A DNA stretch of 64,000 nucleotides from Thermalbibacter longus (GTDB taxonomy: Bacteria > Chloroflexota > Chloroflexia > Thermomicrobiales > Thermomicrobiaceae): the NCBI RefSeq assembly GCF_023806485.1, contig NZ_JAMSLR010000002.1, positions 310,001-374,000 on the forward strand. The letters are read 5' to 3'. The translations under genes and the position numbers were made by a program. This document shows, one piece after another, positions 17,965-27,398 of this stretch. The notes beneath the pieces were generated by a model. The model was not told where the DNA came from and searched no databases. It saw nothing but the letters and a program-made list of their open reading frames with translations. Every line of letters begins with the position of its first letter. Position 1 is the first letter of the stretch.

Positions 17965-18735
17965 ATGAGCGAGACGTACGTGAACCCCGTCGACCCGCCG
18001 GACGAGCCGTTCGAGCTCCTCGACCCGGACGGGCGGCCAACTGGCACCGTCAAGCCCCGTCATGCCGTCCACCGCGACGGGGACTGGCACGGCGCGTTCC
18101 ACGTCTGGATCGCCTGGCGAGACGGCGCCGGTGAGCCGTGCCTCTTGCTGCAGCGGCGTAGCCGCTGGAAGGACACCATGGCGGGAATGGTCGACGTCAG
18201 CGTCGGCGGTCACTATCGGGCCGGGGAGCAGCCGGGTTCCCGCCTCGGGCGAGACGAGCCGGCCCGGTCGGCGGTGCTCCGCGAGCTGCGCGAGGAGCTG
18301 GGCCTGGCCGTGCGAGCCGAAGCGCTCGTCCCGGTGGGCCGGCGGTGGATGGAGCGCGCTGGCTCCGGCTGGATCGACCGCGAGGTGCAGGACATCTTCG
18401 CGCTACCGCTGCCGGCGGCTCCCGAGAGGCTCGCCCCGGACGCAGGCGAGGTCGAGGCGCTGCTGGTCGTGGAGTTGCCCGACCTGCGCGCGCTGGTCGC
18501 CGGGGAGCACGCGACGGCTCCGGTGTGGGAGCTGCCGGTGCGAGCAGATGGAGGCCTGGACGCGCCCCGCGAGGCGGCGTTGACATTAGAGCAGCTCGTG
18601 CCCGACGACGACAGGTACTGGGAGTGGATGGCGGAGACACTGCGCCGCCTGCTTGAGGGAACCCCTCCTGGTTGGTTCGAACTTCGCCGAAGGGCGCAGG
18701 GCGGTGGGGAGCGAGGTGGGACATGGACGCGGTGA
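17965..18735 (+). CDS. Nudix hydrolase (YfcD / isopentenyl-diphosphate isomerase-like)
   Basis: 256 residues. The fold begins with ELLDPDGRPTG and HRDGDWHGAFHVWI. The Nudix box is split by a short insert: GGHYRAGEQPG, then ARSAVLRELREELGL, which keeps the metal-binding REL-REELG core. The layout matches the IDI-like Nudix group, whose members hydrolyse nucleotide or sugar diphosphates or whose substrate is unknown. The C-terminus has about 60 residues beyond the core. It overlaps the next gene by 13 bases, so the two are translated together. Linkage to an ADP-ribosylglycohydrolase suggests an ADP-ribose-type substrate, which is inference only. Confidence 0.85.
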   Translation: MSETYVNPVDPPDEPFELLDPDGRPTGTVKPRHAVHRDGDWHGAFHVWIAWRDGAGEPCLLLQRRSRWKDTMAGMVDVSVGGHYRAGEQPGSRLGRDEPARSAVLRELREELGLAVRAEALVPVGRRWMERAGSGWIDREVQDIFALPLPAAPERLAPDAGEVEALLVVELPDLRALVAGEHATAPVWELPVRADGGLDAPREAALTLEQLVPDDDRYWEWMAETLRRLLEGTPPGWFELRRRAQGGGERGGTWTR

Positions 18736-19676
18736 GCGAGCGGGTCGCGCGCGACCGTTTCCGCGGCTGCCTCGCTGGTCTGGCTGTCGGTGACGCCCTC
18801 GGCGCGACCGTCGAGCTTTGCTCGGCGAGCGAGATTCGTGCCCGCTTCGGTGTCCACCGCGAGATCATCGGCGGAGGCTGGCTTAGCCTCGCACCCGGCG
18901 AGGTGACGGACGACACCGAGATGGCCCTCTGCATCGCCAGGAGCATCGTGGAGCTCGGTCGCGTCGAGCCGGGGGACATCGCGCGGCGTTTCGTCGAGTG
19001 GTTTCTGCGCGGCCCCAAGGACGTCGGCACAACCGTGGCGCGCGTCCTCTCCAGGATCGCCGCCGGTGAGCGCTGGGAGGAGGCCGCCGAGCGGGTCTAC
19101 CGCGCGGCCCCGTACCGAGCGGCTGGTAACGGCTCGCTGATGCGGACAGCGCCGGTCGCGCTCTTCCACGCCTGGCGACCGCGCGAGCTGGTGCAGGCGA
19201 GCCTGGAGGTGTCGCGGATCACCCACGCGCACCCGGAGGCGATGTGGGCATGCGTCGCGCTGGGGCAGGCGATCGCCACCGCGATCCAGGCGAACGCAGC
19301 TCCGGCTGAGGCCCTCCTCGCCGCCGCGGCCGCGGTGCCGGAGCCCGCGGTGCGACGCGCGGTCGAGGACGCGCCGGCGCTCGACCCGGAGACGGCGGCC
19401 ACCTCCGGCTACGTGCTCAACACCTTGCGGATCGCCCTCTGGGCCGTCTCGTGCCATGGCTCGTTCGAGGACGCGGTGGTCGCGGCGGTGAACCTCGGTG
19501 GCGATGCCGACACCGCTGGGGCGGTGACCGGCGCGCTGGCCGGGGCGCGTGCCGGCATCACCGGCATCCCGCAGCGCTGGCTCGGCGTCCTGCGCGGGCG
19601 GGCCGAGCTGGTGGCCCTCGCTGATCGGCTGCTCGATCTCGCCCGTTCGCCGGAGCCAGGCAGCGAGGGAGCGTAG
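18723..19676 (+). CDS. ADP-ribosylglycohydrolase family protein
   Basis: 317 residues from ATG 18723, with GAGGTGGG just upstream. The family signatures are RFRGCLAGLAVGDALGATVE at the N-terminus, GEVTDDTEMALCIARSI (first metal-binding acid cluster), RAAGNGSLMRTAPVAL and the C-terminal NLGGDADTAGAVTGALAGA (second metal-binding Asp cluster). All residues expected to hold the two Mg ions seem present. Members remove ADP-ribose from proteins (DraG) or hydrolyse related conjugates. The gene overlaps the Nudix gene end, and the pair may remove and then break down an ADP-ribosyl or nucleotide-sugar product. Confidence 0.92.
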   Translation: MDAVSERVARDRFRGCLAGLAVGDALGATVELCSASEIRARFGVHREIIGGGWLSLAPGEVTDDTEMALCIARSIVELGRVEPGDIARRFVEWFLRGPKDVGTTVARVLSRIAAGERWEEAAERVYRAAPYRAAGNGSLMRTAPVALFHAWRPRELVQASLEVSRITHAHPEAMWACVALGQAIATAIQANAAPAEALLAAAAAVPEPAVRRAVEDAPALDPETAATSGYVLNTLRIALWAVSCHGSFEDAVVAAVNLGGDADTAGAVTGALAGARAGITGIPQRWLGVLRGRAELVALADRLLDLARSPEPGSEGA

Positions 19677-19726
19677 GTCTCCGCCGCGCCTGGACTCCTC
19701 TGACCAGCTCCGGGTCGTCGCTCCGC

Positions 19727-21298
<1,572 letters not shown>

Positions 21299-21341
21299 AT
21301 AGGCCTCCTCCCTCTCCGAACGACAGAGCTGATATGCGCAT

Positions 21342-21347
21342 AGTCTA
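21342..21347 (-). promoter_or_regulatory. Possible internal promoter (-10) of aceB
   Basis: The minus strand reads TAGACT, with TGCTGT 17 bp upstream as a weak -35. Transcription would begin about 37 bases before the aceB ATG, so aceB may be transcribed partly independently of aceA. Confidence 0.35.
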
Positions 21348-21369
21348 CCGCGCATCATATTGGGACAGC

Positions 21370-21405
21370 AGCGAGGCGGCCACCTTCTCGGGAAGCCGCC
21401 TCGCT
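21370..21405 (-). terminator. GC-rich hairpin between aceA and aceB
   Basis: AGCGAGGCGGC (21370-21380) and GCCGCCTCGCT (21395-21405) form a perfect 11-bp stem with a 14-nt loop. No U-tract follows on either strand. It may be a partial terminator or a block against mRNA decay that sets the aceA:aceB ratio. Confidence 0.5.
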
Positions 21406-21434
21406 CCGGGCCGTTGCCCGCGCTCCCGGTTCCG

Positions 21435-22598
21435 CTAGACGACAGCCGTTTCCGGCAACGGCTCCTCGAACTCGCTCCCCAGCCGCGGCGCGTCGTATGC
21501 CTTACCTAGGTGGTGATGGTAAGGAACGCCGGAGAACAGGTGATGGCTCCGCGTGGGGAAGTCGGCCTCGGGCGCCCACTCCTTTCGTTGGAGCGCGATG
21601 TACGCCTGCTCGTGCTCGCGGCCTAGGGCCTGCAGCAGCTCGCTGAAGCCGTAGCCCATAGCGTGCTGGGCCGCGAGCGTGATGAAGATGAACTTGACGT
21701 CCATCTCCCCTAGCTCGCGGAAGGAGATCGGGTTCGGCTCGGCGAACCACTTGAACGAGGACGACCAGTTGAACGCGAAGCGGGCCTGGGGGAAGCGCTT
21801 CTTGACCTCCTCGACGAAGGTCTCGAGCGGCCGGCGGTCGGCCGTGGGGAACTCGCACCACAGGAGATCAGGCACGCCAGAGTCGAGGTAGCGGAGCCCG
21901 CGCTCGATGGCGAGCGGCAGCCCGCGGGTCGACTCCGGCGCGTCCACGGCCGAGACGGCGTCCGTCCGGGCGATGATCACGAAGTCGCGGTTGCCGAGGT
22001 CGTCGGCCACGGCACGGAGCATGCGGAGCTTGCCGACCATCTCCTGCGCCGGGATGAGCGCCTTGCCGCCGATATGACCGCAGCGCTTCGGCATCACCTG
22101 ATCCTCGATGTGGGCGCCAGCGAGGCCGGCTGCGACGTACAGCTCCGCGGTCCGCTGCACGTTGAAGAGGTTGCCGTAGCCGGTGTCCATGTCGGCGACG
22201 ACCGGGGGGATGTGGAGGTGCTTCGGCGGGATCCCCTTCTCCGGGTCGCCGACAGCCATCGTAAGCTGGAACTTGCGCAGGGCCATCACGATGCGACGGG
22301 CGCCGTCGGCGATCTCGACGCTGGTGTAGAGATCCATGTCCGTGGTGCCGAGGTGACCGATGGCGAACGAGTAGCCGCTGAAGTAGACCGCCGGGAACTG
22401 GTAGTACATCACCAGCTCGGCGCCGTGCGGGTCGTAGATGCCTGGCGCGAAGACGTAGGGCAGGGTGTCCAGGAGCTGGCGCAGGCGCGTGCTGGGATGC
22501 ACCCAGCGGGAGGCCGGGACGGCGTAGCCCGGCGGCAGGAGCGGGGTCGGCACCAGGGCCTCGGGGTTCTCAGGCAACGCGCTCGGGATCGTCCACAT
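21435..22598 (-). CDS. aceA: Isocitrate lyase
   Basis: 387 residues from ATG 22598 (AGAGAGGAG upstream), shorter than the usual 425-435. The catalytic motif is [19 protein letters not shown] (family K-[KR]-C-G-H). [45 protein letters not shown] and [12 protein letters not shown] match the metal and substrate sites of the isocitrate lyase family. It splits isocitrate to succinate and glyoxylate. Adjacent aceB makes the assignment firm despite the divergent N-terminal part. It diverges from a LysR regulator with promoters in the shared 344-bp gap. Confidence 0.93.
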   Translation of the reverse strand: MWTIPSALPENPEALVPTPLLPPGYAVPASRWVHPSTRLRQLLDTLPYVFAPGIYDPHGAELVMYYQFPAVYFSGYSFAIGHLGTTDMDLYTSVEIADGARRIVMALRKFQLTMAVGDPEKGIPPKHLHIPPVVADMDTGYGNLFNVQRTAELYVAAGLAGAHIEDQVMPKRCGHIGGKALIPAQEMVGKLRMLRAVADDLGNRDFVIIARTDAVSAVDAPESTRGLPLAIERGLRYLDSGVPDLLWCEFPTADRRPLETFVEEVKKRFPQARFAFNWSSSFKWFAEPNPISFRELGEMDVKFIFITLAAQHAMGYGFSELLQALGREHEQAYIALQRKEWAPEADFPTRSHHLFSGVPYHHHLGKAYDAPRLGSEFEEPLPETAVV

Positions 22599-22872
22599 CG
22601 TCGTACTCCTCTCTGTGCTCTCTGCTGGTCGCGTGAAGGTCGAGGCGTGCGCAGGGAAGCCACCACCCGACACTTCGGTGGCGCTCGCGCTCGTGGTCGG
22701 TTCTGGCCGGGGCTAGCGTTGTACTACGGCGGTGAGGCCGGGCAAGCGTTTCAGGCAGGGCCGGGAGACGCGACTGGAGACAGTGAGGAGCTGGGCCTGG
22801 TCTCGCCTGGACAACCTTGGCATCGTCCACCTCCCTCCATGAGGGGTTGCGAGGCACGGCGTCACGTGGTAC

Positions 22873-22901
22873 TTCACAGCATAGCGGTATCGGCATATAA
22901 T
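22873..22901 (+). promoter_or_regulatory. Divergent promoters between aceA and the LysR gene
   Basis: For the LysR gene, TTCACA (22873-22878), a 17-bp spacer and TATAAT (22896-22901) form the best-matching promoter in the window. Overlapping on the minus strand, TTGCCA and TATGCT at 17-bp spacing point to aceA. The overlap means binding of polymerase or regulator at one promoter would affect the other. Confidence 0.65.
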
Positions 22902-22924
22902 GGCAAATAACAATTAGCGATAGA

Positions 22925-22945
22925 CATATAGGAGAAACCTATATG
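22925..22945 (+). promoter_or_regulatory. Palindrome over the LysR gene's ribosome site and ATG
   Basis: CATATAGG (22925-22932) and CCTATATG (22938-22945) are perfect inverted 8-mers around AGAAA. Inside is T-N11-A (22929 to 22941), the LysR box form. The AGGAG site and the ATG at 22943 lie within it. It could be an autoregulatory operator or an RNA hairpin hiding the start. Confidence 0.55.
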
Positions 22946-23842
22946 GATGTCAGCCTCCGGCAACTCCAGGTCTTCCACGCCGTCGCGAAGCACCGCAGCT
23001 TCTCGCGCGCGGCCCAGGCCCTCTGCGTCAGCCAGCCAGCCGTCTCGGCCCAGATCAGGGCGCTCGAGCAGACCCTGCACCTGACTCTCTTCGAGCGCAC
23101 CGGGCGCTCGGTGGAGCTGACCGAGGCGGGGCGCCAGCTCCTGCCGTATGCCGAGCAGGTCATGGAGCTGCTCGACGACGCCATGCGGGCCGTCCACGAC
23201 CTCAACAACCTGCAGCGCGGCCGGGTGGCGGTCGCGGCCAGCACCACCGCCGGCATCTACGTGGTGCCGCGGGTGCTCGGGGCCTTCCACCGCGCCTATC
23301 CGGGCATCGAGCTCTCGCTGGACGTGCTCAACCGCTTCGCCGTGCAGCAGCGCTTGCTGGCCGGCGAGGCGGACGTAGCTATCATGGGGCTGATCGAAGA
23401 CCCGCACGACCTGGAGATCGCGCAGTTCCTGCCGAACGACCTGGTGGTGATCGCCTCGCCGCGGCACCCGCTAGCCCGCCGGCGGAGCATCCCGCTGGCG
23501 GAGCTGGGGCGCGAGCTCTTCCTGGTGCGTGAGGTGGGCTCTGGCACGCGGGCCGACATGGAGCGCATCTTCGCTGAGGCAGGCGTGCCGCTGCGCATCG
23601 CGATGGAGCTGCGGAGCAGCGGCGCCATCAAGCAGGCGGTAGCGGCAGACCTCGGCATCGCCGTGGTGCCGCTGGACGCGATCCAGCTCGAGCTAGAGAC
23701 CGGCCGGCTGGTCGTGCTCGACGTCGAGGGCTTCCCGGTGCGGCGCTCCTGGTCGCTCGTGCGCCGGGCGGGGCGGCCGGCCTCCCCGGCTGCCGATGCC
23801 CTCTGGCACTACTTCCTGCAGTACGCGCTCCAGCCGCACTGA
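22943..23842 (+). CDS. LysR family transcriptional regulator (CbbR/CysB-like)
   Basis: 299 residues. The N-terminal winged helix (LRQLQVFHAVAKHRSFSRAAQALCVSQPAVSAQIRALEQ) is typical. The effector domain from about 90 contains GRVAVAASTTAGIYVVPRVL and LLAGEADVAIMGLIEDP, resembling CbbR- and CysB-like subgroups. It is transcribed away from aceA-aceB and most likely controls the glyoxylate bypass, with the effector perhaps an intermediate of that pathway. Its own start region holds a palindrome with LysR-box spacing, consistent with autoregulation. It ends 11 bases before the converging DUF72 gene. Confidence 0.93.
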   Translation: MDVSLRQLQVFHAVAKHRSFSRAAQALCVSQPAVSAQIRALEQTLHLTLFERTGRSVELTEAGRQLLPYAEQVMELLDDAMRAVHDLNNLQRGRVAVAASTTAGIYVVPRVLGAFHRAYPGIELSLDVLNRFAVQQRLLAGEADVAIMGLIEDPHDLEIAQFLPNDLVVIASPRHPLARRRSIPLAELGRELFLVREVGSGTRADMERIFAEAGVPLRIAMELRSSGAIKQAVAADLGIAVVPLDAIQLELETGRLVVLDVEGFPVRRSWSLVRRAGRPASPAADALWHYFLQYALQPH

Positions 23843-23853
23843 GCGGTCAGTCG

Positions 23854-24729
23854 CTAGCCGTCTTCGAACAGGCGGCGCTGCTCGGCCTCGCCGCCCTCTC
23901 CCGGCAGCGGTGGGTGGTCGATACCGAGCACGTCCATCAACTGCATGGCGTTCCGCGGCCCCTGGTTGCCGAAGTTGGTGTTGAAGAATACGTGGACGGC
24001 CTGCGCCTCCTCGACGGCCCGCAGGATCTTCGGCCGCCACTCTTCCAGTTCCTCGGGCGTGTAGTCCCAGTTGAAACGCTCGCCGGTCTTGCCGGTGAAG
24101 CGGTACCAGGTCTCGGCGTTGCGACCGTGGAAACGGATGACCGCGAGCCGCGGGTTCGTGACGGCGTAGATCGGCGGCACGCTGCCGACGCCGATCTGCG
24201 GCTCGTCGACCATCGTGAAGCTCAGGCCAGCCTCGCGCAGCAGCTCGAGCGTCTCCTCAGCGTGCTCCTCGTCGAGCCAGTCGCGGCGGCGGAACTCCAC
24301 CGAGAGAGGGAAGCCCGGCAGCAGCTCGGGCAGCAGGCGCAGGTACTCGCGGTGCTCCTCGGTGTTGCGGTAGGACGGCGGGAACTGGAACGTCACAGCG
24401 CCCAGCTTGCCCGCCTCGGCCAGCGGAGCGATCGCCTCGGCGAAGGCCTTGGCCACGTCGGCGTCCGGCGTGGGGGCTTCGCCGCCCGGCTGCTCGGGCG
24501 TGCTGGTCAGCTCGCGCGGCGGCTTGACGTCGAAGACGAAGCCCGGCGGCGTTCGCTGCGCCCAGCCCTCCACGACGCGACGCTCGGGGATCCGGTAGTA
24601 GGTCGAGTTGACCTCGACGATCGGGAAGTACCGCGCGTAGAAGCGCAGGCGCTCGGCGGGCTTGATCCCCGGCGGATAGAACGGCTCGTGATCCGTCCAC
24701 GACGAGGTGCCGATCAGGAGCTGGCCCAT
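23854..24729 (-). CDS. DUF72 (YecE-like) domain protein
   Basis: 291 residues, close to the family norm of 240-300. GTSSWTDHEPFYPPG, the ARYFPIVEVNSTYYRIPERR block, GFVFDVKPPRELT, LGAVTFQFPPSYRNT, VEFRRRDWLDEE, IRFHGRNAETWY and VFFNTNFGNQGPRNAMQL are the family blocks. The fold is a TIM barrel of unknown chemistry that resembles sugar- or phosphate-processing enzymes. It has its own start (AAGGGTGAG before the ATG) and is not obviously linked in function to its neighbours. Confidence 0.93.
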   Translation of the reverse strand: MGQLLIGTSSWTDHEPFYPPGIKPAERLRFYARYFPIVEVNSTYYRIPERRVVEGWAQRTPPGFVFDVKPPRELTSTPEQPGGEAPTPDADVAKAFAEAIAPLAEAGKLGAVTFQFPPSYRNTEEHREYLRLLPELLPGFPLSVEFRRRDWLDEEHAEETLELLREAGLSFTMVDEPQIGVGSVPPIYAVTNPRLAVIRFHGRNAETWYRFTGKTGERFNWDYTPEELEEWRPKILRAVEEAQAVHVFFNTNFGNQGPRNAMQLMDVLGIDHPPLPGEGGEAEQRRLFEDG

Positions 24730-24833
24730 GACGGTCTCACCCTTCGCGACGAAGTCGATCTACACGGAAGGGTAGCATTCTCAGAGGGGAGCGCGCCGGG
24801 CCGCCCGCTGGTCTGGCCGCTCGGCGGGCTGCA

Positions 24834-24842
24834 TGACATACT
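24834..24842 (+). promoter_or_regulatory. Extended -10 promoter of the candidate selenoprotein gene
   Basis: TGACATACT (TG-n-CATACT) gives a start near 24849. It excludes the in-frame ATG at 24833 and supports ATG 24899. Confidence 0.45.
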
Positions 24843-24854
24843 CACGGGAGGGAT

Positions 24855-24872
24855 GCGTCCCCGTGGGGACGC
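24855..24872 (+). promoter_or_regulatory. Hairpin in the 5' leader of the candidate selenoprotein gene
   Basis: GCGTCCCC and GGGGACGC (24855-24862 and 24865-24872) are a perfect inverted repeat around GT, about 7 nt after the predicted mRNA start and 27 nt before the ATG. It could be an operator or an mRNA-stabilising or attenuating hairpin. Confidence 0.45.
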
Positions 24873-24898
24873 GTTGGAATCTGGCGAGGAGGTCTCGC

Positions 24899-25621
24899 AT
24901 GGCGATCCTCTCGGACGCTGACCGCGACTACCTGTCTCGGCTCTTCGCCGAGCGGCTGGCCGATCCGGTCAAGATCCGGCTCTACACGCAGAAGCTGACC
25001 CAGCTCAGCATCCCGGGTTACGACTGCGCGACCTGCCGAGAGACGAACGAGTTGATGGAGGAGCTGGCCTCGCTCTCGGACAAGATCGAACTCGAGCTCC
25101 TCGACTTTCTCCAGGTCAGGCAGCAAGCGGCCCAAGAGGGCATCACCGAGATCCCGGCGATCGTCCTCGAGGGCAAGAACAAGGGCAAGGTACGCTTCAT
25201 CGGTGTACCCGCCGGCTACGAGTTCGCAACGCTGATCGAGGATCTGGTCGACGTCTCCCGCGGCACTACCGGGCTGCAACCGCTGAGCCGGGAGATCCTC
25301 GGCAAGCTGGCGCGCCCAGTGCATATCCAGGTCTTCGTGACGCCGACCTGACCGCACTGCCCGCGTGCCGCCAGGCTGGCGCACATGATGGCTATCGAAA
25401 GTGACAAAGTCACGGCGGATGTCGTCGAGGTCAGCGAGTTCCCGCACATCGCGCAGCGCTACCGCATCTACGCGGTGCCCAAGATCGTGATCGACGAGAC
25501 GCTGGAGTTCGAGGGCGCCCGGCCGGAGGCGGCCTTCGTCGCCGCCGTGGAGTCGGTGGCCGGCGGGCCGGCCGAGACCGAGGAGGGCGCGTCGTCGTCC
25601 GGCGATGGACGTCGCACCTAG
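24899..25621 (+). CDS. Glutaredoxin-like protein disulfide oxidoreductase (PDO), candidate selenoprotein with in-frame TGA at codon 151
   Basis: 240 codons in one frame from ATG 24899 (GAGGAGG upstream), interrupted only by TGA at 25349-25351. The first thioredoxin fold has CATC (C43, C46) and a cis-Pro in EIPAIVL. The second begins HIQVFVTPT, then TGA, then PHCPRAARLAHMMAIESDK and YAVPKIVID with its cis-Pro. PDO proteins have CPxC at the TGA position, so the codon replaces the attacking cysteine and the predicted site is UPHC (Sec151, Cys154). Similarity continues unbroken after the TGA. A hairpin fitting a bacterial SECIS follows, and selB is in this window. PDOs exchange thiols and disulfides in the cytoplasm. 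The alternatives are a nonsense mutation or a sequencing error. The next gene starts inside its 3' end. Confidence 0.85.
25365..25384 (+). promoter_or_regulatory. Candidate bacterial SECIS hairpin
   Basis: GTGC (25365-25368) pairs with GCAC (25381-25384). After a one-base C bulge, GCCA (25370-25373) pairs with TGGC (25377-25380), leaving the triloop GGC. Loop guanines start 22 nt after the TGA. Published bacterial SECIS rules ask for a G in the first two loop positions and about 16-37 nt from the UGA; both are met. Confidence 0.65.
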
Positions 25622-27065
25622 AGATCCGGCGAAGTACGACGCGGTCGTCGTCGGCGCGGGGCCGAACGGGCTGGCGGCCGCGATCGTGCTCGCGCGGGCC
25701 GGCTGCGAGGTGCTCGTCGTCGAGGCCGCTGAGAGCGTCGGCGGTGGGACGCGCTCGGCAGCACTGACCCTGCCCGGTTTCGTCCACGACGTCTGCTCAG
25801 CCATCCACCCGCTCGGCGCTGGCTCGCCGCTCTTCCAGACCTTCCCGCTCGACCGCTTCGGCTTGGAATGGATCCAGCCTCCAGTACCCCTGGCGCACCC
25901 GCTCGACGACGGCACGGCGGTACTGCTCGAGCGCACGGTGGAGGCGACGGCCGCCGGGCTCGGGCCCGATGCCTCGGCCTACCGGCGGCTGATGGCTCCG
26001 CTGGTGGCCGATGCCGATCGCATCCTGCGCTTTATCCTCGGCCCGTTCCGGATCCCTCGTCACCCCCTCGCGCTGGCGCGCTTCGGCTTGAAGGCGCTCC
26101 GCTCGGTGGTCGGGCTGGCGTCCGAGCAGTTCGAGGGCGAGCGGGCGCGCGCGCTGCTCGCTGGGCTGGCGGCCCACTCCATGCTCCCGCTCGAGCGCAG
26201 CCCGAGCGCGGCGGTCGGGCTGGTGCTGGCCATGCTCGGCCACACGGCCGGCTGGCCGCTCCCGCGCGGCGGCTCCCAGCGCATCGCCGACACGCTGGCG
26301 GCCTACGTGCGCTCTCTCGGCGGCGAGATCGTGACCGGTCGACCGGTGCGGGCGCTGGACGAGCTACCGCCTTGCCGGGCCGTCCTGCTCGACCTGACGC
26401 CGCGGCAGGTGCTGGCCATCGCTGGGCAGCGGTTTCCCGCCGGCTACCGGCGCTGGCTGGAGCGCTACCGCTATGGCCCCGGCGTGTACAAGATGGACTG
26501 GGCGCTCGCCGGGCCGATCCCCTGGCGGGCCCCGGAGTGCCAGCGCGCCGCGACGGTGCACCTGGGAGGCACGCTGGACGAGATCGCGGCGGCCGAGCGG
26601 GCAGTAACCGCGGGCCGGCACCCGGAGCGGCCGTTCGTCATCCTGGCACAGCCGAGCCTCTTCGACCCCAGCCGGGCGCCGGCGGGCAGGCACACGGCCT
26701 GGGCCTACTGTCACGTGCCCAACAGCTCGCGCGTCGACATGACGGAACGCATCGAGGCGCAGGTCGAGCGCTTCGCCCCCGGCTTCCGCGACCTGATCCT
26801 GGCGCGGAGCGTCTCGAGGCCGGCTGACCTGGAGCAGTACAACCTCAACTACGTCGGCGGCGACATCAACGGGGGGCTCCAGGATCTACGCCAGCTCTTC
26901 ACCCGGCCGGCGCCTCGGCTCAACCCGTACACGACACCCGACCCCCGCCTGTACATCTGCTCGGCATCGACCCCGCCTGGCGGCGGCGTCCACGGCATGT
27001 GCGGCTACTGGGCAGCGCGAGCGGCGCTGCGGCGAGTGCTGCGGGTACCCCGCCGGCGTGCCTGA
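25605..27065 (+). CDS. FAD-dependent NAD(P)/FAD oxidoreductase, phytoene dehydrogenase-like (CrtI superfamily)
   Basis: 486 residues. The N-terminal Rossmann motif is VVVGAGPNGLAAAIVLARAG, followed by VVEAAESVGGGTRS. The C-terminal FAD block contains NPYTTPDPRLYICSASTPPG and HGMCGYWAARAALR. Between them lie segments shared with carotenoid desaturase/isomerase-like amine oxidases. The substrate is unknown, and no other carotenoid gene is nearby. The ATG lies 17 bases inside the 3' end of the PDO gene, so the two are probably co-translated. A link between the redox protein and this flavoenzyme is possible but unproven. Confidence 0.88.
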   Translation: MDVAPRDPAKYDAVVVGAGPNGLAAAIVLARAGCEVLVVEAAESVGGGTRSAALTLPGFVHDVCSAIHPLGAGSPLFQTFPLDRFGLEWIQPPVPLAHPLDDGTAVLLERTVEATAAGLGPDASAYRRLMAPLVADADRILRFILGPFRIPRHPLALARFGLKALRSVVGLASEQFEGERARALLAGLAAHSMLPLERSPSAAVGLVLAMLGHTAGWPLPRGGSQRIADTLAAYVRSLGGEIVTGRPVRALDELPPCRAVLLDLTPRQVLAIAGQRFPAGYRRWLERYRYGPGVYKMDWALAGPIPWRAPECQRAATVHLGGTLDEIAAAERAVTAGRHPERPFVILAQPSLFDPSRAPAGRHTAWAYCHVPNSSRVDMTERIEAQVERFAPGFRDLILARSVSRPADLEQYNLNYVGGDINGGLQDLRQLFTRPAPRLNPYTTPDPRLYICSASTPPGGGVHGMCGYWAARAALRRVLRVPRRRA

Positions 27066-27195
27066 CTTCCAGCGTGACAGTGCCATCTGCCTGCGAGCAG
27101 CGAGAGAGTTCCGCTGGGGAATCTCCAGGGCTGAGCGGTGGCGCTGCCTCGCTCGAATCCGCTGCGCGACGGTCAAGATTTGGTTCAATTGACGG

Positions 27196-27224
27196 TTGAC
27201 TCGCCTCCCCAAGGCAAGAACAAT
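27196..27224 (+). promoter_or_regulatory. Candidate promoter of the secreted beta-propeller gene
   Basis: TTGACT (27196-27201), a 17-bp spacer and AACAAT (27219-27224). The leader would be about 170 nt. The rest of the 333-bp gap (27066-27398) shows no gene. Confidence 0.4.
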
Positions 27225-27398
27225 GGCATCCACTGTTCCGAGCCAGTGAACGGGAGGGGTACGGCTCGAACGCCTGTCCCAGCGAGCGAAAGGGGGTGGT
27301 GGCATCCAGATTTGACCGGTGGGAACGAGAACGTGCTGATGGCCTCGCTCCCTGTGAGCTGGAGAGCGGACTGGCTGCCGTGAAGGGACTGTCGCGCC

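Noticed and set aside
24899-25351. Treating the TGA as the normal end of a 150-residue single-domain protein
   Set aside because: The next codons in the same frame encode the rest of the second thioredoxin fold, including PHC and the cis-Pro, with no further stop for 89 codons. The break falls exactly on the active-site Cys.
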